A DNA stretch of 64,000 nucleotides from Mesorhizobium amorphae CCNWGS0123 (lineage in GTDB: Bacteria; Pseudomonadota; Alphaproteobacteria; Rhizobiales; Rhizobiaceae), in NCBI RefSeq assembly GCF_001686985.1, contig NZ_CP015318.1:5144001-5208000 (forward strand), written 5' to 3'. This document shows positions 26,409 to 34,593 of this stretch, one piece after another; the first letter of the stretch is position 1, and the number at the start of each line of letters is the position of its first letter. A model generated the notes under the pieces. The model saw only the letters and a list, made by a program, of their open reading frames with translations, was not told where the DNA came from and ran no database searches. Position numbers and translations under genes: made by a program.

Positions 26409-27401
26409 TCAGCTTTCGAAAATGGTTCCGGCATTGGCGGCCCGTGCGCGGTCGCGAGCCAGCGTGGCAATTGCGGTGTCCTGCACACCGGTGCCGGTCA
26501 GGTCGGCAACAGTGATGTCGCTGGCCGAGCGCCGGCCATGCTTTTCGCCGGCGATGATCTGGCCGAGTTCGGTCACATCGGCGTCGGCTTCCATCACGCC
26601 GGCGGCGATGGCGTGATGCAATTCGCCGAGACGCCGGGTCTGCTTGGCGCTGTCGGCGACATAGAGATCGGCCATGCGCAGGATCGCCGGCGCGATCTCG
26701 TTCTTGTGCTCGGCGTCCGAGCCCATGGCGGTGATGTGCTGGCCGGCCACGATGAACCCGGCCTTGATCAGCGGCTCGGTCGACGGCGTGGTGGTGACGA
26801 TGATGTCGGCGCCGGCAGCCGCCTTTGCAGCATCGGGCTCGGCACGCACGATGATGCCCAGCTTCTTGCGTAAGCCGGCCGCGGTGGCTTCCGCCTTGGC
26901 GGCATCGCGTGCCCAGATGCGGGCTTCTTCGATCGGCCGTACCAGCTTCAGTGCCTGAAGCTGCAACCCGGCTTGGACACCGGCACCGAAGATCGCGGCA
27001 ACGGAGGAGTCCGGCCGCGACAGGTGCTTTGCCGCGACCGCGCCGGCGGCGGCGGTGCGGACGTCGGTGAGATAACCGTTGTCGAGCAGCAGCGCCTCGA
27101 CCTGCCCGGTCTTCGCCGAGAGCAGCACCATCATGCCGCCGCCGCTGGGCAGGCCGAGCTTCGGATTGTCGAAGAAGCCCGAGCTGATCTTCACGGCAAA
27201 GCCGTCGATCCCAGGCACATAGGCCGACTTCACGTCGACCTCGCCGTTATGTTCGGGAATGTCGAGACGTAGGATCGGCGGCATCGCCACCGGCAGGGTG
27301 GCCAGGGCTCGAAACGCATTCTCGACGCAGGCGACGGCATCGAGATCGAGCGTCACGATCCTGCGCAATTCCGCTTCGGTCAGGATGGTCATGCGGCTCA
27401 T
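26409..27401 (-). CDS. eutC: Ectoine utilisation protein EutC (ornithine cyclodeaminase family)
   Basis: A 330-residue NAD(P)-binding protein of the ornithine cyclodeaminase/mu-crystallin family, with the dinucleotide segment AIFGAGVQAGLQLQAL, KISSGFFDNPKLGLPSGGG near the substrate site, and LTDVRTAAAGAVAAKHL. In ectoine clusters EutABC together convert 5-hydroxyectoine to ectoine; the individual reaction of EutC is less well defined. The start overlaps eutB by 4 bp (ATGA). Position between eutB and doeA matches the known order. Confidence 0.85.
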   Translation of the reverse strand: MSRMTILTEAELRRIVTLDLDAVACVENAFRALATLPVAMPPILRLDIPEHNGEVDVKSAYVPGIDGFAVKISSGFFDNPKLGLPSGGGMMVLLSAKTGQVEALLLDNGYLTDVRTAAAGAVAAKHLSRPDSSVAAIFGAGVQAGLQLQALKLVRPIEEARIWARDAAKAEATAAGLRKKLGIIVRAEPDAAKAAAGADIIVTTTPSTEPLIKAGFIVAGQHITAMGSDAEHKNEIAPAILRMADLYVADSAKQTRRLGELHHAIAAGVMEADADVTELGQIIAGEKHGRRSASDITVADLTGTGVQDTAIATLARDRARAANAGTIFES

Positions 27402-28390
27402 GCAACACGCTCCACTGTTGATGGCGTTTCACCGCAGACGATCCTCCGGTGCAGCGTCATATCGATGTTGCGGCCGGACAGGATGAGCACCACCGGGCCT
27501 TTCGCCCTGACCTTGTCGGTCACCAGCGCCGCTATGCCGACCGAACCGGCGCCCTCGACAATCTCGCGTTCCTGTTCATAGGCGTGACGGATGCCGGCGG
27601 CGATCTCGTCTTCGCTGAGCAGGATAACGTCGTCGAGCAGGTCGCGGCACATGGCAAAGGTCAATCGGTTGTCCAGGCCGATGCCGCCGCCAAGCGAATC
27701 CGCCAGTGTCGGCAGTTCCTCGACCAACACCGGGCGGCCGGCATCGAGGCTCGCCTTCATCGCAGCGCCCCGCGTCATCGAAACGCCGATGACCTTTGTC
27801 CTCGGGCTGACGCCCTTGACGGCAGCCGCAACGCCCGAGGCCAGCCCACCGCCGGACAGCGGCACCAGCACCGTTGCCGCGTCCGAAACCTGCTCGATGA
27901 TCTCCAGACCCAGCGTCCCCTGCCCGGCGACGACGTCGGGATGATCGAAAGGCGGCAGCATGACCAGGCCCGCCTCCCCGACCAGCCGCTCGACCTCCTG
28001 CTGCGCGTCGTCCTGGCTGTTGCCGACGATGCGGATCTCGGCGCCGAGGCGGCGGATGGCGTCCAGCTTGTTTTCGGGCACCAGCCGCGACATGCAGATC
28101 ACCGCACGCAGGCCTTCGAGCTTTGCCGCATGGGCGAGCGCCCGGCCATGATTGCCGGTCGAGGCCGCGACAACACCGCGCGACTTCTCTTCAGGGCTCA
28201 GCGTGGCGATGGCGTTCGATGCGCCGCGCAGCTTGAAGCTGCCGGTGGTCTGGCGGTGTTCGAGCTTGAGGTAAACCGGTTCACCCAAGTGCTCGGAAAG
28301 ACCCAGGGAAAGCGCGGTCACCGTTTGCTCGACCTTGCCGGCAATGCGGTCGCGCGCTGCGCGAATGTGCTGAAGCGTGACCTCTGTCAT
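27398..28390 (-). CDS. eutB: Ectoine utilisation protein EutB (threonine dehydratase-like, PLP)
   Basis: A 330-residue fold-type II PLP enzyme similar to threonine/serine dehydratase. The cofactor lysine is K53 in QTTGSFKLRGA, followed by STGNHGRALAHAA and the phosphate-binding PLSGGGLASG loop. In hydroxyectoine use it is thought to dehydrate the hydroxylated ring. I prefer ATG 28390, 4 bp beyond the eutA stop; a TTG at 28402 in frame would give an 8-bp overlap instead. Overlap with eutC is 4 bp. Confidence 0.85.
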   Translation of the reverse strand: MTEVTLQHIRAARDRIAGKVEQTVTALSLGLSEHLGEPVYLKLEHRQTTGSFKLRGASNAIATLSPEEKSRGVVAASTGNHGRALAHAAKLEGLRAVICMSRLVPENKLDAIRRLGAEIRIVGNSQDDAQQEVERLVGEAGLVMLPPFDHPDVVAGQGTLGLEIIEQVSDAATVLVPLSGGGLASGVAAAVKGVSPRTKVIGVSMTRGAAMKASLDAGRPVLVEELPTLADSLGGGIGLDNRLTFAMCRDLLDDVILLSEDEIAAGIRHAYEQEREIVEGAGSVGIAALVTDKVRAKGPVVLILSGRNIDMTLHRRIVCGETPSTVERVA

Positions 28391-28394
28391 TTTA

Positions 28395-29168
28395 TCAACC
28401 AAGCGGCAGCGTCATCAGCCGGCCGAATTCGGGACGCAGCTTGTCGTCGCCACAAAGCCGCAGGCAGTTCCAGGCACTGGCCTGGTTGCTGGTGACAACG
28501 GGGAGACCGATCGCCTGTTCCATGCCGGGCACCGCAAGAGCTGCCCGCAGTGCCGTGCAGGAGACAAACAACGCGTCGGCCTCTGCATGCGTTGCTTTCC
28601 GGGCCAGTTCGACCAGCGAAGCCGGCGCAATGCGCGCCATCTCGCGGTCGTCCTCGAAGCCAAGACAAGTGAAGCTCAGTATGTCGAAGCCGCGCTCGGC
28701 GAAATAGGTCGCCATCGGCCGGCTGGTCTCGACGGTGTATGGGGTGAGGATGCTGATCTTTTTCGCGCCCAGCGCCTTCAGCCCGCGCACGCCGGCCATG
28801 GGTGGCGTGACGACCGGTATGCCGGGCTTGGCGGCCTGCACCGCCGCCTCGATCTCGGCATCGCCGATGACCACCGAGGCCGAAGTGCAGGAATAGCAGA
28901 TCGCATCGAGCGGCTCGTCCGGCAGGATCAGTGCCGCGCCGGCCGACAGCTCCGGCTGCATCTTGCGCAAATTCTCCGGCGTGGTCGGATTCTTGTAGGG
29001 GATGCGGGCCACATAGACGCCGATCCGCTCGCTCGCCACCATGCGGCGGAAATCCGGTTCGCTGGTGTGGTCGGTGGCTAGGATGATCAGGCCGACGCGC
29101 TTCTCCAGCGGACGCGCGTCGAGCGCCGGCCTGGTCGGCATCAGTCTGATCTCGGGCAGCGGTTTCAT
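28395..29168 (-). CDS. eutA: Ectoine utilisation protein EutA (Asp/Glu racemase/maleate isomerase superfamily)
   Basis: A 257-residue protein of the Asp/Glu racemase-arylmalonate decarboxylase superfamily. The two catalytic cysteine regions are present as CYSCTSASVVIG (first half) and FVSCTALRA (second half). Fits EutA, which acts with EutB and EutC on 5-hydroxyectoine. ATG 29168 has AAAGG 7-9 bases upstream. It lies 5 bp after ehuD and touches eutB, so transporter and catabolic genes form one unit. Confidence 0.85.
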   Translation of the reverse strand: MKPLPEIRLMPTRPALDARPLEKRVGLIILATDHTSEPDFRRMVASERIGVYVARIPYKNPTTPENLRKMQPELSAGAALILPDEPLDAICYSCTSASVVIGDAEIEAAVQAAKPGIPVVTPPMAGVRGLKALGAKKISILTPYTVETSRPMATYFAERGFDILSFTCLGFEDDREMARIAPASLVELARKATHAEADALFVSCTALRAALAVPGMEQAIGLPVVTSNQASAWNCLRLCGDDKLRPEFGRLMTLPLG

Positions 29169-29173
29169 GAAAA

Positions 29174-29833
29174 CTACCTTTCGATCTTGCCGTAGCGATG
29201 TTCCAGCCAGCGCAGCAGCACGACCGAGAACAGGCTGATGACGAGGAAGAAGGCGCCGACCAGGGTCATCGGCTCGATGTAGCGGTAGTAGGTGTTGGCG
29301 ACGCTCTTGGCCTGGTTCATCAGCTCTAGCACGGTGATCGCCGAGAGCAGCGGCGTCTCCTTGAACATGGCGATGAAATAATTGGCCAAAGCCGGGATCA
29401 TCGGCGGGATCGCCTGCGGGATGATGATGTGGGACCAGGTCTGGCCGGCGCTCAGATTGCAGGCCTTGGCGGCCTCCCACTGGCCGCGCGGCACATTGTC
29501 GATGCCGGCGCGATAGACTTCCGCCGTGTAGGTGCCGTAGTGCAGTCCGAGTCCGATGACACCGGCCACCAGCGGCGGCAACAGGATGCCGAAATCCGGC
29601 AGCACGTAGAAGATGAAATAAAGCTGCACCAGAAGCGGTGTGCCGCGGATGAACTCGGCAAGGAAGCCGACGCTGCGCGACACGGCCCGGTTCGGCGAGC
29701 GCCGCGCCAGCGCGATGGCCAGGCCGACGATCGCCGCCAGCACCGAGCCGAGCAGCGTCGCCAGGATGGTGATCTTCACCCCCTGGATCAGCGTCGGCAT
29801 GATCTCCCAAACGAAGTTCCAATCCCAGTCCAT
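29174..29833 (-). CDS. ehuD: Ectoine/hydroxyectoine ABC permease EhuD
   Basis: A 219-residue polar-amino-acid-type permease with about five membrane segments, FIRGTPLLVQLYF and the ATPase-contact loop WEAAKACNLSAGQTWSHIIIPQA. Length matches EhuD (about 217 aa). ATG 29833 is taken; in-frame ATGs at 29845 and 29866 exist, but the latter overlaps ehuC. It pairs with EhuC in the inner membrane to import compatible solutes bound by EhuB. Confidence 0.86.
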   Translation of the reverse strand: MDWDWNFVWEIMPTLIQGVKITILATLLGSVLAAIVGLAIALARRSPNRAVSRSVGFLAEFIRGTPLLVQLYFIFYVLPDFGILLPPLVAGVIGLGLHYGTYTAEVYRAGIDNVPRGQWEAAKACNLSAGQTWSHIIIPQAIPPMIPALANYFIAMFKETPLLSAITVLELMNQAKSVANTYYRYIEPMTLVGAFFLVISLFSVVLLRWLEHRYGKIER

Positions 29834-29849
29834 TACAGGGCCCATTCCA

Positions 29850-30509
29850 TCAAACGCGCACTCCATCGAGGCCGCGCGCCATGCGGCGTTCCAGCGAGCG
29901 CACGCCCCACGAGATGATCAGCGCCAGCACGAAATAGATGATCAGGATGGTGGTGAACGGCATCAGCGTGTTGCCGGTCTGAGAGCGCACGACCTGCGCC
30001 TGGAAGGTGAGGTCGGCGAGCGAGATCAGCGAGACGACCGAGGTCGCCTTGAGCAGTTCGATGGCGTTGTTGCCGAAGGTCGGCAGCATGACCAGCAGCG
30101 CTTGCGGCAGGATGACATGGCGCATGCCTTGCCAGCGACCAAGATTGAGCGCGATGCAAGCCTCATATTGCTCGCGGCCGACCGACTGGATGGCGCCGCG
30201 CACCACTTCGGCGGCATAGGCGCCGACATTCAAGCCCAGCGCCAGCACGCCGGCCTGCAGCGGCGTTAGCGATATGCCGGCAAGGGGCAGCACGAAATAG
30301 ACCCAGAACAGTTGGACGAAGATCGAGGTGCCACGAAAGAATTCGATATAGGCGGTGGCGAGCGCCCTCAGCACGAAGTAGCGCGACAGACGTCCCATGC
30401 CGGCCAGAAAGGCCATGATCAGGGCAAGCACCGACCCCATCAGCGTCAGCTCGATGGTGACAAGCGCTCCCTGCAATATCAGGCCGAGATAGCCGGACCA
30501 CTGGGTCAT
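29850..30509 (-). CDS. ehuC: Ectoine/hydroxyectoine ABC permease EhuC
   Basis: A 219-residue inner-membrane permease, paralogous to EhuD, with FFRGTSIFVQLFW and the coupling loop YEACIALNLGRWQGMRHVILPQA. It lies between ehuB (68-bp gap with a strong hairpin) and ehuD (16 bp). Together with EhuD and ATPase EhuA it forms the ectoine importer described in Sinorhizobium. Confidence 0.86.
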   Translation of the reverse strand: MTQWSGYLGLILQGALVTIELTLMGSVLALIMAFLAGMGRLSRYFVLRALATAYIEFFRGTSIFVQLFWVYFVLPLAGISLTPLQAGVLALGLNVGAYAAEVVRGAIQSVGREQYEACIALNLGRWQGMRHVILPQALLVMLPTFGNNAIELLKATSVVSLISLADLTFQAQVVRSQTGNTLMPFTTILIIYFVLALIISWGVRSLERRMARGLDGVRV

Positions 30510-30538
30510 CTAGGCTCCAACGTTGGCGGTTCCTGGGT

Positions 30539-30564
30539 CCTTCTCCCCGTGAACGGGGAGAAGG
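30539..30564 (-). terminator. Intercistronic hairpin between ehuB and ehuC
   Basis: CCTTCTCCCCGT (30539-30550) pairs perfectly with ACGGGGAGAAGG (30553-30564), leaving a very small loop. It follows the ehuB stop on the minus strand by 13 bp. Such palindromes are frequent between rhizobial genes. Likely protects the ehuB part of the transcript or reduces read-through. Confidence 0.6.
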
Positions 30565-30577
30565 AAGTAGGCGCGCC

Positions 30578-31429
30578 CTACTTCGCGGCGCAGAGCTTGT
30601 CGCGCGTCGTCGACATCGCCGCCGCCGCCGAGAAGCCGTAAGGCTCGATGATCTTGGCGAACTCGCCGGACTTCTTCAGCTTGGCGAGTTCGACGTCATA
30701 GGCGTCGCGCAGCGCCTCGTCGCCTTTCTTGAAGGCCGCGCCGTCGCAATAGACCGGCGCGCCCTGCACCGGGGCGATGACTTCGAGGTTCGGATCGTTG
30801 GCCTTCTTGACCAGGTCGTTGATCGACAGCACGGGCAGCGAATAGGCGTCGATACGGCCGTCCTGCAGCATCTTCAACCCGCTCTGGCCGTCCGGCACGA
30901 CGATGACGCGATCGCGCGGCACGCCGGCATTGAGCGCCAGCTTCTCTTCGGTGCCACCGCCCGGCGCACCGATCGTGGCGGAAGAGTCCTTGGCGACGTC
31001 CTCATAGCTCTTGAAGCCCTTCGGATTGCCCTTCTTGACCAGCATCGCCTCGGCGTCGCACAGCACCGGCTCGGAATAAGCGACCGCCGCGCAGCGCTCC
31101 GGCTTCATGAACAGGCCGGCGGTGACGACGTCGAACCGGCCGGCCTGCAAGCCCGGGATCATGGCGCCATATTCGGAGATAGAGGCGACGATGTCGCCGA
31201 CGCCGAGGCGCTTGAAGATCTCACGCGCCACGTCGGGCGCCGCACCCGAGACCTTGCCGTCGGCGGCGACCGCCGTATAGGGCGGCTCGTTGGCGATGGC
31301 GACGCGGGCAAAGCCCTGTGCCTTCAACTGCTCGAGCTTGCTGTCGTCGGCCGAGCCGGCACTCGAGGCGGCAAGAACGGCCGTCAGTGCAAGGCCGGCG
31401 ACGCCGGCCAGAAAGCCAAATTTTTTCAC
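30578..31429 (-). CDS. ehuB: Ectoine/hydroxyectoine substrate-binding protein EhuB
   Basis: A 283-residue family-3 binding protein, the same length as known EhuB. A signal peptide (KKFGFLAGVAGLALTAVLAASSAGSA in two parts, cleavage near residue 27) precedes a ligand domain with NEPPYTAVA, FDVVTAGLFMKPERC and a C-terminal YGFSAAAAMSTTR. The start is GTG 31429, with AAGGAG 9 bases upstream; this removes a 16-residue unsupported extension. EhuB binds ectoine and hydroxyectoine in the periplasm with high affinity. Confidence 0.88.
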   Translation of the reverse strand: MKKFGFLAGVAGLALTAVLAASSAGSADDSKLEQLKAQGFARVAIANEPPYTAVAADGKVSGAAPDVAREIFKRLGVGDIVASISEYGAMIPGLQAGRFDVVTAGLFMKPERCAAVAYSEPVLCDAEAMLVKKGNPKGFKSYEDVAKDSSATIGAPGGGTEEKLALNAGVPRDRVIVVPDGQSGLKMLQDGRIDAYSLPVLSINDLVKKANDPNLEVIAPVQGAPVYCDGAAFKKGDEALRDAYDVELAKLKKSGEFAKIIEPYGFSAAAAMSTTRDKLCAAK

Positions 31430-31487
31430 TGTTCCCAACTCCTTGTTCTGTCTTCTTGGTTTGCTCGATTTGGGCATTTAAGCCCTG

Positions 31488-31547
31488 AGGACGGCTTCGC
31501 CGCCTCTAAGGACGACCTTGTCGCCTCGGGACGGCTTTCGCCGCCCG
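31488..31547. repeat. Three tandem imperfect 20-bp palindromic units between ehuA and ehuB
   Basis: Three consecutive units of about 20 bp share the frame GGACG-N(8)-CGCC, and each can fold on itself (for example GGACGGCTTCGCCGCC at 31489-31504). They fill much of the 129-bp ehuA-ehuB gap. Function unknown; they could form a chain of small hairpins in the mRNA. Confidence 0.5.
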
Positions 31548-31558
31548 TTGCATAGCGG

Positions 31559-32344
31559 TCAGACACGGTGTCCGGCCGCGATGATCTTCTTCAGGAAGCC
31601 CTGCGTGCGCTCCTGCTTGGGGTGGCGGAAAATCTCGTCGGGCTTGCCTTCTTCGACGATCCTGCCGCGATCGAAGAACAGCACCCGGTCGGCGAAGTCG
31701 TGGGCAAACCCCATCTCGTGGGTGACCAGAAGCATGGTCATGTCGGTCTCGGCGGCGAGCTTGCGCATGACGTTCAGCACCTCCTCGACCAGCTCCGGAT
31801 CGAGCGCCGAGGTGACTTCGTCGAAGAGCATGATCTTCGGCGACAGGGCCAGTGCGCGGGCAATCGCCACGCGCTGCTTCTGGCCGCCGGAAAGCTGCGC
31901 CGGCATCGCCTTCGCCTTGTCGGCCATGCCGACCATCTCAAGCAATTCCATCGCCCGCTTCTCGGCGGCGGCGCGGGCAACGCCCTTGGTCAGCATCGGC
32001 GCCAACGTGACGTTGTCCATGACGCATTTATGCGGAAACAGGTTGAACAGCTGGAAGACCATGCCGATCTTCTGCCGCATCTTGGCCAGATGCCGTTCGT
32101 CGGCGGCCAGTAGCTGGCCGTTGCGCTCCATGTGATAGAGTTGCTCGCCGTCGATCTGGATATGGCCGCCGTCGATCTTCTCCAGCGTCATCAGGATGCG
32201 CAGGATCGTCGTCTTGCCGGAGCCGGACGGGCCGATCAGGGCCAGCTTCTCGCCGGGCATGACCTGCATCGACAGGCCGTCCAGCACCTTGAAGGCGCCG
32301 AAGCTCTTCGAAATGGCGTCGACCTTGATGATGGGTGCGGGCAA
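31559..32344 (-). CDS. ehuA: Ectoine/hydroxyectoine ABC transporter ATP-binding protein EhuA
   Basis: A 261-residue amino-acid-type ABC ATPase with Walker A GPSGSGKTT, Q-loop VFQLFNLFPHK, signature LSGGQKQR, Walker B IMLFDEVTSALDPE (an unusual V for the common P) and THEMGF. The only start consistent with the length is TTG 32344, preceded by GGGGA at 8 bases. It heads the minus-strand ehuABCD-eutABC-doeAB operon; the promoter lies in the 157-bp gap before enuR's end. Confidence 0.86.
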   Translation of the reverse strand: MPAPIIKVDAISKSFGAFKVLDGLSMQVMPGEKLALIGPSGSGKTTILRILMTLEKIDGGHIQIDGEQLYHMERNGQLLAADERHLAKMRQKIGMVFQLFNLFPHKCVMDNVTLAPMLTKGVARAAAEKRAMELLEMVGMADKAKAMPAQLSGGQKQRVAIARALALSPKIMLFDEVTSALDPELVEEVLNVMRKLAAETDMTMLLVTHEMGFAHDFADRVLFFDRGRIVEEGKPDEIFRHPKQERTQGFLKKIIAAGHRV

Positions 32345-32401
32345 TCAATTTCCCCGTTCTGGAGGAGCCATGCCCTTAACGATGGGGAACGTGCGAAATC
32401 A

Positions 32402-32428
32402 TGTCAATTAGGAAAATAATATCATGAC
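32402..32428 (-). promoter_or_regulatory. Putative ehuA promoter with repeat shared with enuR start region
   Basis: On the minus strand TTGACA (32402-32407 reversed) is a perfect -35 box; no strong -10 is visible. Just upstream is the 11-mer AATATCATGAC (plus-strand 32418-32428), repeated exactly at 33880-33890 over the enuR start codon. TGTCA and TGACA arms flank an AT-rich centre. This may be an EnuR or AsnC binding site, but only by position. Confidence 0.4.
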
Positions 32429-32501
32429 AATATTTTCAGCGTCGCCCAATTTCAGGGCAATCTGTGCCCAAAAGCGCGCTGCGGTTTTTGGGCGGTATGC
32501 A

Positions 32502-33887
32502 TCAGATGGCAAGCAGGAGATGTTCCGGATCGCCAAGCAAAAGCTTGGCGACAACGCTCAGGCCCGCGCGCAGTTCCCCCTCGGTGGTCGATCCCAGCGA
32601 GATGCGCACGGCGGGGCGCCAGGGCGCGTCGGCAATGCGGAACGATGTTCCCGGCGCGATCGCCACCCCTTGCAGGCGGGCCTGCGCAACGAAGCTCTCT
32701 TCGGCGCGGTCGCCGGAAAGCTCGAGCCACAGATGCAGCCCGTCGCGGTGGACGCGATAGTCGACGCCGGCCAGCACTTCCGCGGCGATATCCTGGCGCC
32801 GCCGCAGCGCCGCGCGCTGCCAGCGCACAAGCTCCATCGCCGTGCCGTCAGTCACCCATTTCGTGGCGATCTCGGCCACCAGCGGCGTCGCCATCCAGTT
32901 GGAGACGAGGTGGCGGTTGGCCACCGCCGCGACATAGCGATCAGGCGCGGCGAGATAGCCGATGCGCAAGCCGGGCACGGTGATCTTGGTGAAGGAGGTG
33001 ACATAGAGCGTGCGCTCGGGCGCGAAGGCGGCGACCGGCGGCGGCCGGTCCTCGACCAGCGGCCCGAGCACATCGTTCTCGATGATGGCGATGTCATGCT
33101 TGCGCGCAACCGCGGCGATCTGCTCACGCCGCGCGGCGTCCATCAGCGTCGCCGTCGGGTTGATCACCGAGGGCTGCACAAACACGGCGCGGATATCGGA
33201 GAGCCTGCAGGCCTCGTCGAGCGCCTCCGGGATGAGGCCGTTGCCATCGATCGGCAGGCCCTCGAGGTTGAAGCCGAGATAGCGGGCGAGCGGCACCAGC
33301 GTGTGGTGGCCGATGGCCTCGGTGGCGACCGTCGAGCCGGGCGGCGCCACGCTCATCAGCGCCACAGTCATGCCGGCAGTGGCGCCATTGGTCAGGCTGA
33401 TGTTCTGCGGCGAGACATCGAGCCCGCAAAGCTTCAGCCATTCCACCGCCACCGCGCGATGGCGCGGAAACACCATATTCGGGCGGAAGGATAGCGCCGA
33501 ACTCGACGGCAGGTTCTCGGCGAGCCACCCCAGCGCCTGCTTCAGCCGTTCCAGATGCATCGGCTCGCAGACCGGTTTCAGGATCGAGAGGTCGATGACC
33601 TCGCCCAGCCGCTCCGGCAGATAGGGCGGCTCCGGCTCGCGGCGCTGCGTCTGCACGAAGCTGCCACGGCCGATCTCACCGGAGATAAGGCCGCGGCGGA
33701 TCAATTCCTCATAGGCGCGGCTCACGGTCTGCACCGACAGTTTCAGCTCGTCGGCCAGCCGGCGATGCGTCGGCAGCCGGGCGCCATTGGCAAGCCGCCC
33801 GTCATGGATGGCGCGGGCGAACTGGTCGGCGAGCGACTGGTAGGCCGGGCGACGAATGAGCGCGGGATCGGGCTGCCACAATATCAT
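32502..33887 (-). CDS. enuR: MocR-type GntR/aminotransferase-fold regulator EnuR
   Basis: A 461-residue MocR/PdxR-type regulator. An N-terminal GntR winged helix (IHDGRLANGARLPTHRRLA then SVQTVSRAYEELIRRGLI, residues about 28-70) is joined to a fold-type I aminotransferase domain; the PLP lysine is in TSFTKITVPGLRIGY near residue 300. EnuR represses ehu/eut/doe genes and is released by catabolites such as N-acetyl-diaminobutyrate bound through PLP. It sits immediately before the ehu operon in the same direction, the usual place. It is separated from the divergent asnC-like gene by about 80 bp. Confidence 0.87.
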   Translation of the reverse strand: MILWQPDPALIRRPAYQSLADQFARAIHDGRLANGARLPTHRRLADELKLSVQTVSRAYEELIRRGLISGEIGRGSFVQTQRREPEPPYLPERLGEVIDLSILKPVCEPMHLERLKQALGWLAENLPSSSALSFRPNMVFPRHRAVAVEWLKLCGLDVSPQNISLTNGATAGMTVALMSVAPPGSTVATEAIGHHTLVPLARYLGFNLEGLPIDGNGLIPEALDEACRLSDIRAVFVQPSVINPTATLMDAARREQIAAVARKHDIAIIENDVLGPLVEDRPPPVAAFAPERTLYVTSFTKITVPGLRIGYLAAPDRYVAAVANRHLVSNWMATPLVAEIATKWVTDGTAMELVRWQRAALRRRQDIAAEVLAGVDYRVHRDGLHLWLELSGDRAEESFVAQARLQGVAIAPGTSFRIADAPWRPAVRISLGSTTEGELRAGLSVVAKLLLGDPEHLLLAI

Positions 33888-33970
33888 GACTTATTAGAGA
33901 TCGAAATCAGTGCAATTGACAATCGAAATCATGCGCCCCCATGGTGTCGGGCAGCAAAAAGTGGACGCCC

Positions 33971-34462
33971 ATGGCCGCAGCCAAACTCGATCCGATCGAC
34001 CTTAAAATCCTCGACGCCATCCAGCGCGACGGGCGCATCACCAAGCTGGCGCTGGCCGACAAGGTCGGCCTGTCGCCGACGCCGTGCTGGATGCGGCTGC
34101 GCAAGCTGGAAAAGGCGGGCATTGTCTCCGGCTACCATGCTTCGATCGCCATGCGCGCCGTCGCCCCGGTCGCCACCGTCTTGATGGAGGTGACATTGGC
34201 CAGCCACCGCCAGGCCGATTTCGACCGCTTCGAGCGGGTAATCCGCGACATTCCGGAGATCGTCGCCTGCTGGTCGGTTGGCGGTGGCGTCGACTATATG
34301 CTGAAGGTGATGGCGCGTGACATCGACGCCTATCAGCGGCTGGTCGACGCCTTGCTCGAGCGCGAGATCGGCATCGACCGCTACTTCACCTATATCGTCA
34401 CCAAGACGGTGAAGGACGAGACGGTGGTGCCGGTGGCCGATCTGCTGCCGCTGCAGGCGTAA
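33971..34462 (+). CDS. Lrp/AsnC-family regulator of the ectoine locus (DoeX-like)
   Basis: A 163-residue Lrp/AsnC protein: helix-turn-helix LDPIDLKILDAIQRDGRI then LADKVGLSPTPCWMRLRKLE (residues about 6-50), and the C-terminal RAM/AsnC ligand domain. ATG 33971 fits the usual short N-terminus; ATG 33941 would add ten residues. It lies divergent from enuR and upstream of doeC and doeD on the plus strand, matching the AsnC/DoeX regulators of ectoine degradation clusters. It probably activates on a diaminobutyrate-type catabolite; this is from the family, not visible here. Confidence 0.85.
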   Translation: MAAAKLDPIDLKILDAIQRDGRITKLALADKVGLSPTPCWMRLRKLEKAGIVSGYHASIAMRAVAPVATVLMEVTLASHRQADFDRFERVIRDIPEIVACWSVGGGVDYMLKVMARDIDAYQRLVDALLEREIGIDRYFTYIVTKTVKDETVVPVADLLPLQA

Positions 34463-34493
34463 GGCAGAGAGATCGTCTGCTTCGCGCGACGAA

Positions 34494-34538
34494 TAGAGAC
34501 AATCTCTCTACGTGCCGACGCCGAAACAGTCTCTCTGT
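34494..34538. promoter_or_regulatory. Two short dyads before doeC
   Basis: TAGAGA/TCTCTA (34494-34499 with 34505-34510) and ACAG/CTGT (34526-34538) lie 56-100 bp upstream of doeC in the 131-bp asnC-doeC gap. The CT-rich repeats could be a regulator site or simple hairpins. Low confidence. Confidence 0.3.
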
Positions 34539-34593
34539 CTCAACCGCGCGAATAGTCTTTCCGCATCGCCTTCGGCACCGGGAGACTCGATCG

